Position numbers and translations under genes: made by a program. A model generated the notes under the pieces. That model saw only the letters and a list, made by a program, of their open reading frames with translations, had not been told where the DNA came from and ran no database searches. A DNA stretch of 64,000 bases from Rhizobium esperanzae (GTDB lineage Bacteria > Pseudomonadota > Alphaproteobacteria > Rhizobiales > Rhizobiaceae): NCBI RefSeq assembly GCF_014197615.1, contig NZ_JACIFY010000004.1:124001-188000 (forward strand), in the 5' to 3' direction. Each line of letters starts with the position of its first letter. Within the stretch, counting starts at the first letter, position 1. Below, in pieces: positions 45,302 through 53,405 of this stretch.

Positions 45302-45889
45302 ATGGCAACGAAGAAAACACAGCAGAACAGCGACCTCTCCCTGGATCTTCCGGGCAGCGAAGCGGATCTCGACCAGGCGATCGACGATCTGCGCGGCGTC
45401 CTGAAGCAGGATGCCGATGGCGACCTGTCGCAGTTTGGCGGCGACCTGCAGGATGACCCCTTCGCAACCGGAACGGACCTGGCGGCTTTCGGCGGCGAGG
45501 CTTCGGAAACGCCGTTCGGCGGCGGCGATTTCGGTGGGGATTTCGGCGGCGGCAATGCCGGCGCGGCGGCGGGCATGGATTTCGGCAGCAGCTCCTCCTT
45601 CGAGGCTTCTCCGGCTCCGCTCGGCAGCGCCTTGAATTCCAACTTCGAACTGATCATGGACATCCCGATCGACGTCCAGATCATGCTCGGCACCAGCCGC
45701 ATGCAGGTCTCCGGCCTGATGAACCTCAATGAAGGGGCGACGATCGCCCTCGACAAGAAAATCGGCGAACCGGTCGAGATTATGGTGAACGGCCGCAGGA
45801 TTGCCCGCGGCGAAATTACGGTGCTTGATAACGACGACACCCGATTCGGTGTGAAACTGATAGAAGTTTTGAGTACGAAAAAAGCCTGA
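45302..45889 (+). CDS. fliN: Flagellar switch protein FliN
   Basis: 195 residues. Long acidic and Gly/Ala-rich N-terminal region (about 1-110, [20 protein letters not shown]), then the C-terminal SpoA domain ([40 protein letters not shown]). C-ring component. Confidence 0.93.
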   Translation: MATKKTQQNSDLSLDLPGSEADLDQAIDDLRGVLKQDADGDLSQFGGDLQDDPFATGTDLAAFGGEASETPFGGGDFGGDFGGGNAGAAAGMDFGSSSSFEASPAPLGSALNSNFELIMDIPIDVQIMLGTSRMQVSGLMNLNEGATIALDKKIGEPVEIMVNGRRIARGEITVLDNDDTRFGVKLIEVLSTKKA

Positions 45890-45917
45890 TCCCTGTGTGG
45901 GACGGAGAGGTTAGACC

Positions 45918-46958
45918 ATGATGGACTTTGACGATTTCGGCGGCGCGCTAGCCGGGAAACCGTTGACCCAGGCTGAAAAGGCGGCGGCTGTTCTTCTCGC
46001 TATGGGAAAGGGAGTCGCCGGCCGGCTGTTGAAATATTTCACCCAGGCCGAACTGCAGACCATTATCGCATCCGCTCAGTCGCTGCGCGCCATTCCGCCG
46101 GACGAGCTCCTGTCGCTCGTTTCCGAATTCGAAGACCTCTTCACCGAGGGCGCCGGACTGATGGATAACGCCAAGGCGATCGAGGCCATTCTGGAAGAAG
46201 GCCTGACGCCCGACGAGGTCGACAGCCTGCTCGGCCGCCGCACGGCATTCCAGGCCTACGAAACCTCGATCTGGGATCGCCTCAGCGAGGCGGAGCCGAC
46301 GTTCGTCGCCCAGTTCCTGCTGCGCGAACATCCGCAGACCGTCGCCTATATTCTTTCGATGATGCCTTCCAACTTCGGCGCCAAGGTGCTGCTGCAGCTT
46401 CCCGATAATCGCCGCGCCGACATCATGAACCGAACGGTCAACATGAAGACCGTCAGCCCGAAGGCTGCGCAGATCATCGAGAACCAGGTGATGACGCTGC
46501 TTGCCGAGATCGAGGCAGAGCGCAATGCCGCCGGCTCGACGAAGGTCGCCGATCTCATGAACGAACTCGACAAGCCGCAGGTCGATACGCTGCTCACCTC
46601 GCTCGAATCGATCAGCCGCGAATCGGTCAACAAGGTCCGCCCGAAGATCTTCCTGTTCGAAGACCTCATGTACATGCCGCAGCGCAGCCGCGTGCTGTTG
46701 CTCAACGACATCTCGACGGATGTGCTCACCGTCGCGCTGCGCGGCTCGCCGGCCGAGATTCGCGAATCGGTTCTCTCCGCCATCAGCCCGCGCCAGCGCC
46801 GCATGATCGAATCGGATCTGCAGAGCGGCATGGGCGGCGTCAATCCGCGCGAGATCGCCATTGCGCGGCGCGCCGTGGCGCAGGAGGCGATTCGCCTGGC
46901 CAACTCAGGTCAGATCGAGCTCAAGGAGAAGGAAGGCGACGCTTCGGCAGCCGCGTAA
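45918..46958 (+). CDS. fliG: Flagellar switch protein FliG
   Basis: 346 residues. FliG domains: N-terminal (LTQAEKAAAVLLAMGKGVAG), middle EHPQTVAYILSMMPSNFGAK and C-terminal torque domain with MYMPQRSRVLLLNDISTDVL and charged residues. RBS GGAGAGG, 8 bases upstream. Start could be the second Met (45921). Confidence 0.95.
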   Translation: MMDFDDFGGALAGKPLTQAEKAAAVLLAMGKGVAGRLLKYFTQAELQTIIASAQSLRAIPPDELLSLVSEFEDLFTEGAGLMDNAKAIEAILEEGLTPDEVDSLLGRRTAFQAYETSIWDRLSEAEPTFVAQFLLREHPQTVAYILSMMPSNFGAKVLLQLPDNRRADIMNRTVNMKTVSPKAAQIIENQVMTLLAEIEAERNAAGSTKVADLMNELDKPQVDTLLTSLESISRESVNKVRPKIFLFEDLMYMPQRSRVLLLNDISTDVLTVALRGSPAEIRESVLSAISPRQRRMIESDLQSGMGGVNPREIAIARRAVAQEAIRLANSGQIELKEKEGDASAAA

Positions 46959-47282
46959 AGCGGATCGCATTGAATTCATGCGACGCACTTCAGTCCCTTC
47001 GTTTCATCATGTCGCCCGGAAGCGCTGCGCCCTTCCGGGCGACATGCTTTGGTACCGCGAGACTGTTGACAAATCAGGCATGCCGAACGGCGGCTGTTGA
47101 TCGCCATCGCTGAGGCGACTACCCTTCCTGCAATAGGTTGCGCTAAAGCGCCTCGCACGGACCTGGTTCACGCGATGCGCTTTCGCTCTTTATGCTGATG
47201 CAGACCGCCATCCGAACACCACTTCGCAGTTTCGGCGGGCATGCATTGGCTGCGGCCTGTTTCTTTTATGGAGGGCTGCGAC
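46959..47282. repeat. fliG-flhB gap with RIME-like palindromes (copy D)
   Basis: 324 bp without a gene. Contains a perfect 15-bp palindrome CATGTCGCCCGGAAG/CTTCCGGGCGACATG (47008-47046), preceded by GCGGATCGCATTGAATTCAT, and a second imperfect palindrome with GCGCTAAAGCGCC...GCGATGCGCTTTCGCTC (47139-47190). It separates flhB from fliG, so flhB may have its own promoter. Confidence 0.65.
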
Positions 47283-48362
47283 TTGGCAGACGATGACAAG
47301 GACAGCAAAACAGAAGCCCCGACCGCGAAAAAGCAATCCGACGCCGCGGAAAAAGGCAATTTGCCGTCTTCACGCGAGCTGTCGATTTTCGCGACCATCC
47401 TTGCCACCTACATCTACCTGGTGTTTTTCCTCCCCGAGGGCGTCGCGCGCATGACGGAAACGCTGCGCGACATCTTCGAGCAGCCCGACCAATGGAAGAT
47501 CGAGACGGGGCCGGACATCCTTTCGCTGTTCGTCCGGCTCGGCTGGGCAACCGCGGCGTTGGTGGCGCCGGCTCTCATCATGTTCATGGTGTTCGGCATC
47601 GCCTCCTCCGTCTTCCAGAACCTGCCGACGCCGGTGCTCGAACGCATCCGTCCGCAGGCCTCGCGCATCTCTCCCGCCAAAGGCTGGGGACGGCTGTTCA
47701 GCCTGCCAGGCCTCATCGAGTTCGGAAAGTCGCTGTTCAAGGTCGTCGTCGTCGGCGTGATCCTGTTTTTCGTGCTCCGGAGCGAATATTTCAACTCGAT
47801 CGACGCGATGTTTTCCGACCCGCAGACGATCCTCGTGCGGATCACGACGGCGATGCGCAAGATCATCATCGTCGTGCTGATCGCGACCGCGATCGTGGCG
47901 ATCGCCGATATTTTCTGGACGCGCCATCACTGGTTCACCGAACTGAAGATGACACGGCACGAGGTCAAGGAAGAAAACAAGCAGGCGCAGGGCGACCCTT
48001 TCGTCAAGGGCCGGCAGCGCTCGCTGATGCGCGACCGCGCGCGCCGGCGCATGATCGCCGACGTGCACCGCGCAACGCTTGTCATCGCCAACCCGACGCA
48101 CTATGCGGTGGCGCTGCGTTACGCGCGTGAAGAGAACGACGCGCCGGTGGTGCTTGCCAAGGGCCAGGACCTCATCGCGCTCAAGATCAGGGAGATCGCC
48201 GAGCAGAACGGTATCCCGGTGTTCGAAGATCCGCCGCTTGCGCGCTCCATGTTTGCGCAAGTCTCGGTCGATAGTGTCATCCCGTCAGTCTTCTATAAGG
48301 CCGTTGCGGAGCTGATCCACCGGGTCTACGCCGCAGACGCCAAGAACAAACGGGTAAGATAA
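47283..48362 (+). CDS. flhB: Flagellar export switch protein FlhB
   Basis: 359 residues. TTG at 47283 with GGAGG 8 bases upstream gives the family start ([20 protein letters not shown]); a longer frame from 47241 lacks similarity. Four membrane segments, then the cytoplasmic domain with the autocleavage site [11 protein letters not shown]. Switches export from rod/hook to filament substrates together with FliK. Confidence 0.94.
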   Translation: MADDDKDSKTEAPTAKKQSDAAEKGNLPSSRELSIFATILATYIYLVFFLPEGVARMTETLRDIFEQPDQWKIETGPDILSLFVRLGWATAALVAPALIMFMVFGIASSVFQNLPTPVLERIRPQASRISPAKGWGRLFSLPGLIEFGKSLFKVVVVGVILFFVLRSEYFNSIDAMFSDPQTILVRITTAMRKIIIVVLIATAIVAIADIFWTRHHWFTELKMTRHEVKEENKQAQGDPFVKGRQRSLMRDRARRRMIADVHRATLVIANPTHYAVALRYAREENDAPVVLAKGQDLIALKIREIAEQNGIPVFEDPPLARSMFAQVSVDSVIPSVFYKAVAELIHRVYAADAKNKRVR

Positions 48363-48367
48363 GCCGA

Positions 48368-48811
48368 ATGAAAAAATGCCCCCACTCTACCCAGCGTGAG
48401 AAAATCCTGGCAGAAGCGATCAGCCCGGTCGCCACCGAACTGCGCCTTCTGGATGCCTCTGACCTTATTTCACTGCTGCGCTTCGAGTATTACGGCAATC
48501 TTTCCGATCTCGTCGCCTCGGCAGCCGAGCTTTTCTTTCATCCCGGCACGGTGAATTTCGGCCTGGGCGGCAACTATACGCTGGAATGGGGCGGCAAGCC
48601 TGAAGTCGTGCTCGATCTGGAAATCAAGCCGCGCGGCGTCACCGTCTACGCCCAGCTCACCCTTGCCGAAGACCATGCCGGCATCGAGATCAACCATATC
48701 GCGTTCCAGAATCCCTCGGCCGATCCCGACGAGAACACCATCTTCCTGAAAAAGAGCCTTCGGGAATCGCGTTACAACGTCAACCAGCCGCCACGGGCAC
48801 TGGCCAGCTGA
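48368..48811 (+). CDS. Conserved rhizobial protein of unknown function after flhB
   Basis: 147 residues, soluble, no signal peptide; 5 bp after flhB, so co-transcribed. Contains ELRLLDASDLISLLRFEYYG and a beta-rich segment VTVYAQLTLAEDHAGIEINH. I recall a counterpart at this place in S. meliloti, where it lies between flhB and visR. Function not known; likely flagellar by position. Confidence 0.7.
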   Translation: MKKCPHSTQREKILAEAISPVATELRLLDASDLISLLRFEYYGNLSDLVASAAELFFHPGTVNFGLGGNYTLEWGGKPEVVLDLEIKPRGVTVYAQLTLAEDHAGIEINHIAFQNPSADPDENTIFLKKSLRESRYNVNQPPRALAS

Positions 48812-48854
48812 GGTCTCTCAGGATAACCGAATCCGCCCTTCGACAGCGCATAGA

Positions 48855-48895
48855 GCATGTCGCGCAGAACTGTGCAGCGGTTTTGCGCGACATGC
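48855..48895. repeat. RIME-like palindrome, copy E
   Basis: GCATGTCGCGCAGAACTGTG at the left end and TTTTGCGCGACATGC at the right end, with the CAGCGG core between. Lies between two convergent genes and so may end transcripts from both sides. Confidence 0.68.
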
Positions 48896-48957
48896 CAGGT
48901 GCGTCCGGCGATTTCTAAGTCTCAGATTCGCGAGGCAAATCTGCGAGAGGGGTTGGC

Positions 48958-49890
48958 TCAATCCAACCCGGGAAGGCTAGGCGTCGACATAAGATGCTGC
49001 TGCTTCGCAATTCCAAGCAGCCATTTGTGAAATTTCTGACCGAAAGGCTTCTCCAGCGCCGCCCTGTCCCAGGCGAGATAGTAGGCTTCGGACAGTTTCA
49101 TGCGGATGTCGAAAGGAACGACCAGGGTTCCGGAGGCAAGCTCGTCCTGGATCATCGAAATCTGAGCGAGTACGAATCCTCGTCCGCTGACGGCCGCATC
49201 AATGGCGCTGCTGGACAGGGTGAAGGAAAGGCCAGAGAATGTCTGGCGACCATCGGCTTGCACCAAGGCTGCCCAATCCTTCCATTGTGGTGAGGCCTTA
49301 TAGTCTGCCTCCCATTCAACGTTGAGCAGCGGGAATTTGAGAATATCGTGCGGAGAGGTCAAGACATGGCCGAGGATAAGCGCGGGTGAACAGGCCGGCA
49401 CGACCCAATCGGTGAAGAGATTGGCGACGTGTTCGTGCACGTGGGCGCGACGGCCGTAGGTAATACGGAAATCCACCGGCTCGACGCCGATGCGAGGCTC
49501 CTGCTCGTGGCCGAAAACCCTCACGCTGGATTCCGGACAGAGGGACTGCCAGTCGAAAATCTTTCGGCCGACCCATCTGTTGGCAACCGACGTCAGCGCG
49601 CTGACCGTGATTGCCGTCTCATTCCTGGCACGCGTGAGCACGTTGGCGGCATGGGAAAGCTGCTGAAAGCCTTTGGCGACCTCGACGTAGTACAACCGTC
49701 CCCATGACGACAATTCGACCCTTCGACCGCGCCGCTCGAGCAGCGTCAGGCCAAGACACTGTTCCAGATTTCGTACGAGCTGGCTGACAGCGCCCGGCGA
49801 CACGCCGAGATCCTCCGCTGCGGCGCTGACCGAGCCACACCGTCCAATCGCTTCAAATGCCTGCAAGCCGCGCAAGGACGGATTCGGCAC
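48958..49890 (-). CDS. LysR-family regulator (GcvA-like) of the adjacent operon
   Basis: 310 residues. N-terminal HTH LRGLQAFEAIGRCGSVSAAA with EDLGVSPGAVSQLVRNLE (residues 6-45), then the periplasmic-binding-like effector domain. Divergent from the Rieske oxygenase gene, 122 bp away, with a T-N11-A-type inverted repeat in between; most LysR proteins regulate the divergent operon and themselves. Effector probably an operon substrate. Confidence 0.88.
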   Translation of the reverse strand: MPNPSLRGLQAFEAIGRCGSVSAAAEDLGVSPGAVSQLVRNLEQCLGLTLLERRGRRVELSSWGRLYYVEVAKGFQQLSHAANVLTRARNETAITVSALTSVANRWVGRKIFDWQSLCPESSVRVFGHEQEPRIGVEPVDFRITYGRRAHVHEHVANLFTDWVVPACSPALILGHVLTSPHDILKFPLLNVEWEADYKASPQWKDWAALVQADGRQTFSGLSFTLSSSAIDAAVSGRGFVLAQISMIQDELASGTLVVPFDIRMKLSEAYYLAWDRAALEKPFGQKFHKWLLGIAKQQHLMSTPSLPGLD

Positions 49891-49919
49891 TGTCTTTTGC
49901 TCCCTAAAGAGATCTCCAA

Positions 49920-49934
49920 TTTAGATTTTCTAAA
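49920..49934. promoter_or_regulatory. Candidate LysR operator
   Basis: TTTAGA-TTT-TCTAAA, a perfect 6-bp inverted repeat with the T-N11-A spacing typical of LysR boxes, 30 bases upstream of the lysR start and 79-93 bases upstream of the oxygenase ATG. Confidence 0.6.
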
Positions 49935-50012
49935 AAAGAATGCAGTGCCTGGCAACTTGTTGGCGGAAAAAAAACAGCAAACACTGAATTATCAAAAAGC
50001 AAGGAGAGCGAG

Positions 50013-51059
50013 ATGTTTCTCAAGAATGCCTGGTACGTCGCCGCCTGGGACCACGAGGTCGGCCGCGCGCTGAAACCCGTCACGATCCTTGGAGAAAACA
50101 TCGTCCTTTACCGCAGGCAGGATGGCCGGGCCGCCGCGCTCGAGGATGCCTGTCCCCATCGCAAGTTGCCGCTTTCCATGGGCCGCATCAAGGGCGACGA
50201 CGTCGAATGCGGCTATCACGGGCTGACCTTCGACTGTTCGGGCACCTGCACGCGGGTTCCCGGCGCCGAGCGGATTCCGCACGTCGCCAAGGTGCGGTCC
50301 TACCCGGTGCACGAGCGCTACGGCCTGCTCTGGATCTGGATGGGCGATGCCGACACGGCGAATCCAAAGGATATCTTCGAAGTCGAGTATTTCGGCGACC
50401 CGGCATGGGGCGTCAATCTTGGCGAGTCCATGACGCTCAACTGCAATTATCTTTACATGACGGATAACCTTCTGGACCCGTCCCACGTCGCCTGGGTCCA
50501 TCAGTCGTCGTTTGCAAGTTCTGCATGCGAGGAAACACCCCTAGAGACCACGGTAAAGGACGACGGTGTCACCGTTTGGCGCTGGATGATCGATTCCGAG
50601 CCGGCCCCATTCTACGCACCTTTCTTGCAGTTCGAGGGCAATACCGACCGCAAGCAGCATTATGAGGTGCGCTATCCGAGCAACGCGATCATCAAAGCCA
50701 TCTTCGCGCCGGCCTTCACGGGTGGTGAGGGCCGTGCGCTGCCCGATAACACCTTCCTGATGGACAGCTACAATTTCATGACGCCGGTCGATGAACACCG
50801 AACAAAATATTATTGGTTCCAGATGCGCAACTTCGCGCCCGATGATGCCGAGGTTTCCGAGCGTTTTGCCAAATCTGTGCGCGGTGCCTTCGAGGAGGAC
50901 CGTATCGTGCTGGAGGCGGTCCATCAGGGCATGGCCAACAAGCAGACGCCGAATCTGGATCTGAAGATCGACGTCGGCCCGATGCGCTTCCGCCGCAAGC
51001 TTGCTCAGTTGATTGCCGCCGAAGCCAAGGCCGAGACCGCCAGCGAAGCGGCTGAATAG
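50013..51059 (+). CDS. Rieske-type oxygenase, large subunit (VanA-like)
   Basis: 348 residues. Rieske [2Fe-2S] ligands C47-H49 and C66-H69 (ACPHRKLPLSMGRIKGDDVE spacing), then the mononuclear iron site with D155, H158 and H163 (DNLLDPSHVAWVH). Closest in layout to single-component-type demethylases such as vanillate O-demethylase and related N-/O-demethylases, which remove methyl groups oxidatively. RBS AAGGAGAG. First gene of a nine-gene, closely spaced run. The substrate is unknown. Confidence 0.85.
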   Translation: MFLKNAWYVAAWDHEVGRALKPVTILGENIVLYRRQDGRAAALEDACPHRKLPLSMGRIKGDDVECGYHGLTFDCSGTCTRVPGAERIPHVAKVRSYPVHERYGLLWIWMGDADTANPKDIFEVEYFGDPAWGVNLGESMTLNCNYLYMTDNLLDPSHVAWVHQSSFASSACEETPLETTVKDDGVTVWRWMIDSEPAPFYAPFLQFEGNTDRKQHYEVRYPSNAIIKAIFAPAFTGGEGRALPDNTFLMDSYNFMTPVDEHRTKYYWFQMRNFAPDDAEVSERFAKSVRGAFEEDRIVLEAVHQGMANKQTPNLDLKIDVGPMRFRRKLAQLIAAEAKAETASEAAE

Positions 51060-51071
51060 GGATCGATCCGG

Positions 51072-52172
51072 ATGCTGGATGAAGCCGTCTCGCGCTTCCG
51101 CCCCTTCGAAGTCGTCTCGAAGGTGCGCGAAAGCACCACTATCACGTCTTTCCGACTAAAGCCTATTGATGCGCAGCATTGGCGGCCGTTCGAGGCGGGA
51201 CAGTTCCTCACGATGCGGGTGCCGGACGGCAGCGGCGGATATGTCCTGCGCAATTATACGGTTTCCTCTTCCCCGCATCAGGAGGGCAGCTACCGGATCA
51301 CCGTAAAACGCGAGAACGCGCCATCGCAGGACGTGCCGGAGGGCTTGAGTTCGTGTTGGCTCCATGACGAGGTCGAGCCGGGATCAGTCATCGAGATCGA
51401 CCCGCCGCGTGGCGCCTTCAAGCTCGACGGCGCGAGCACACGGCCCGTCGTGCTTCTCTCCGGCGGCGTTGGCCTGACCCCTACTATCTCGATGCTGGAC
51501 GTACTGGCGCGGGCAAGCCAGCGTCCCGTCTGGTTTATCCATGCCTGCGACAATGCGGCCGTTCACGCGATGCGGGAAGAGGTCGAGTATCTCGCAGCCT
51601 TGCGGCCAGGCATTTCCATACATTTCTGCTACCGGTTTGCCGCTGCCGACGATCTCGATACGGTTCGGTGTCACTCGGCCGGGTTCCTGACACGCGCCAC
51701 GCTCCAGAGCCTTTTGCCGCTGGATGACTACGAGATTTACATGTGCGGGCCGCCGCCCTTCATGCGCGCTCTTTACGACATTCTCACCGGCCTGGGGGTG
51801 CGTCAGGAACGTATCGCCTACGAATTTTTCGGCCCGGCGAGCTTGTTGTCTGAAGCCGGACGAGTATCGGCGCAGCCCAAGACGCCGCCGGCGGCAGCAT
51901 CCGCAGCCCAGGGGAGCAGTCCTCGTATCGTCCTCCAGAAGTCCGGGCGTAGCCTCGCATGGGACGGCGTAAGCGAATCCATCCTTGCCTTCCTGGAGGC
52001 GCAGGGCATGGAGCCAGAATTCTCCTGCAGGGCGGGCGTTTGCGGAACCTGCGAGCAGAGCCTCGTTTCTGGAGAGGTCGACTATTTTGAGGAGCCGCTC
52101 GATGCGATTGCGGAGGGCCGAGTCCTGTTGTGTTGCACCAGACCGAGATCCTCAATCGTGCTCGATCTCTAG
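51072..52172 (+). CDS. Flavin/[2Fe-2S] reductase partner of the Rieske oxygenase
   Basis: 366 residues. FAD-binding domain with RNYTVSS (60-66), NAD-binding domain with GGVGLTP (131-137) and CGPPPFM, and a C-terminal plant-type ferredoxin with C319, C324, C327 and C354/355. It passes electrons from NADH to the Rieske centre. Same order of domains as CntB/GbcB-type reductases (carnitine, glycine betaine demethylation). 12 bp after the oxygenase. Confidence 0.87.
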   Translation: MLDEAVSRFRPFEVVSKVRESTTITSFRLKPIDAQHWRPFEAGQFLTMRVPDGSGGYVLRNYTVSSSPHQEGSYRITVKRENAPSQDVPEGLSSCWLHDEVEPGSVIEIDPPRGAFKLDGASTRPVVLLSGGVGLTPTISMLDVLARASQRPVWFIHACDNAAVHAMREEVEYLAALRPGISIHFCYRFAAADDLDTVRCHSAGFLTRATLQSLLPLDDYEIYMCGPPPFMRALYDILTGLGVRQERIAYEFFGPASLLSEAGRVSAQPKTPPAAASAAQGSSPRIVLQKSGRSLAWDGVSESILAFLEAQGMEPEFSCRAGVCGTCEQSLVSGEVDYFEEPLDAIAEGRVLLCCTRPRSSIVLDL

Positions 52173-52231
52173 CCACTCCGACGATGAAGCCCTGGCCCGA
52201 ACATGCCGTCCAATCCGTTGAAGGAAAAACC

Positions 52232-53341
52232 GTGACCAAGCCGCTGCGTATCGAAATCCCGCTCAACCCCCATGTCGCAGCCTTGCCGCCGTACAATGCC
52301 GGCTTGAACATCGCCGCCGCACAGAAACACTGCGGTCGACCGGACATCGCGGCTCTTGCCAGCAATGAGAATCCGGCCGGCTGCTCGCCGCATGTCGCAG
52401 TGGCGCTCGCCGGCCTGAACCCTTCGCGTTACTCCGACCCGGCCTGTACGACACTGCGGGCGGCGCTCAGCCACAAACTCGGCATCCCCCCTGAACGCAT
52501 CGTTGCCGGCAACGGCTCAGAAGAGATGATCGCTGCTGTGTGCCGGGCGGTCGTCTGTCCCGGCAGCCTCGTCGCAATGATCTCCCCCGGATTCGGACTG
52601 CATGAGATCGAAGCGCTCGCCAACGGTGCCTGGGTCGAGAAGGTCGGCATGCAGCCGAACCTCGACTTCGATGTACCGGCGATCATCGCCATGCTGGCAC
52701 GGCAGCCCGCCATCTTCTTCCTATCCTCGCCCTCCAATCCGGTCGGCCCGGCGCTCGATGGTGAAAGCCTTAACCGTATTCTCACAGCGGTCGCGCCGCA
52801 GACACTTCTCGTGCTGGACGAAGCCTATTTCGAATTTACGGACGACGACATGCCCGACGGCCTTGCCGCGCTGTCGAGCACGAACATTTCCTGGGTCGTA
52901 CTGCGAACGTTTTCCAAGGCCTATGGCCTGGCGGGCCTGCGCGTGGGCTACGCGGTGACGTCGGATGCCAGGCTGGCCCGCGCCGTGGCCGCCGCCAAGA
53001 CGCCGTTCAACGTCAATGCTGCCGCGCAGGTCGCCGCCGTCGCCGCTCTGGACGACGAGGCGTGGATGCGTTCGTCCGTCGTAGCATTGAAGCGCGAGCG
53101 GGCTCGCGTGGCCGATGCAGTCGCCTTCATGGGACTGTCGGCCGCCAGATCGCAGACGAACTTTCTGTTCATCGACATCGGCAGGGACAGCCAGTCGGCC
53201 CTCGACCACTTCTTGTCCCAAGGCATCATCGTCAAACCGTGGAAGGAAGAAGGCTACGAGACTTTCATCCGCGTGACGATCGGCAGTCCAACGGAGAACG
53301 ACCGCTTTATAGACGCCCTTCGTATGCTCACTACCGGGTGA
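52232..53341 (+). CDS. HisC-like PLP-dependent aminotransferase
   Basis: 369 residues from GTG 52232 (AAGGA 8 bases upstream; an ATG at 52184 would add 16 residues). Class I/II aminotransferase with the PLP Lys (229) in RTFSKAYGLAGLRVGYA, SSPSNPVGPAL, and LDEAYFEF. Histidinol-phosphate aminotransferases and aromatic aminotransferases share these motifs. In this operon it probably deaminates an imported amino acid to a 2-oxo acid, rather than making histidine. Confidence 0.8.
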   Translation: MTKPLRIEIPLNPHVAALPPYNAGLNIAAAQKHCGRPDIAALASNENPAGCSPHVAVALAGLNPSRYSDPACTTLRAALSHKLGIPPERIVAGNGSEEMIAAVCRAVVCPGSLVAMISPGFGLHEIEALANGAWVEKVGMQPNLDFDVPAIIAMLARQPAIFFLSSPSNPVGPALDGESLNRILTAVAPQTLLVLDEAYFEFTDDDMPDGLAALSSTNISWVVLRTFSKAYGLAGLRVGYAVTSDARLARAVAAAKTPFNVNAAAQVAAVAALDDEAWMRSSVVALKRERARVADAVAFMGLSAARSQTNFLFIDIGRDSQSALDHFLSQGIIVKPWKEEGYETFIRVTIGSPTENDRFIDALRMLTTG

Positions 53342-53405
53342 TGCGTCAGCGACCGTCAAGCCACGAGAAAACAGGGATCGGACCACGACCCCGCGGGAAC
53401 GAAAA

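Noticed and set aside
52232..53341. Aminotransferase as a histidine-biosynthesis HisC
   Set aside because: Motifs alone allow it, but its place within a catabolic/transport operon argues against a biosynthetic role; kept as HisC-like only.
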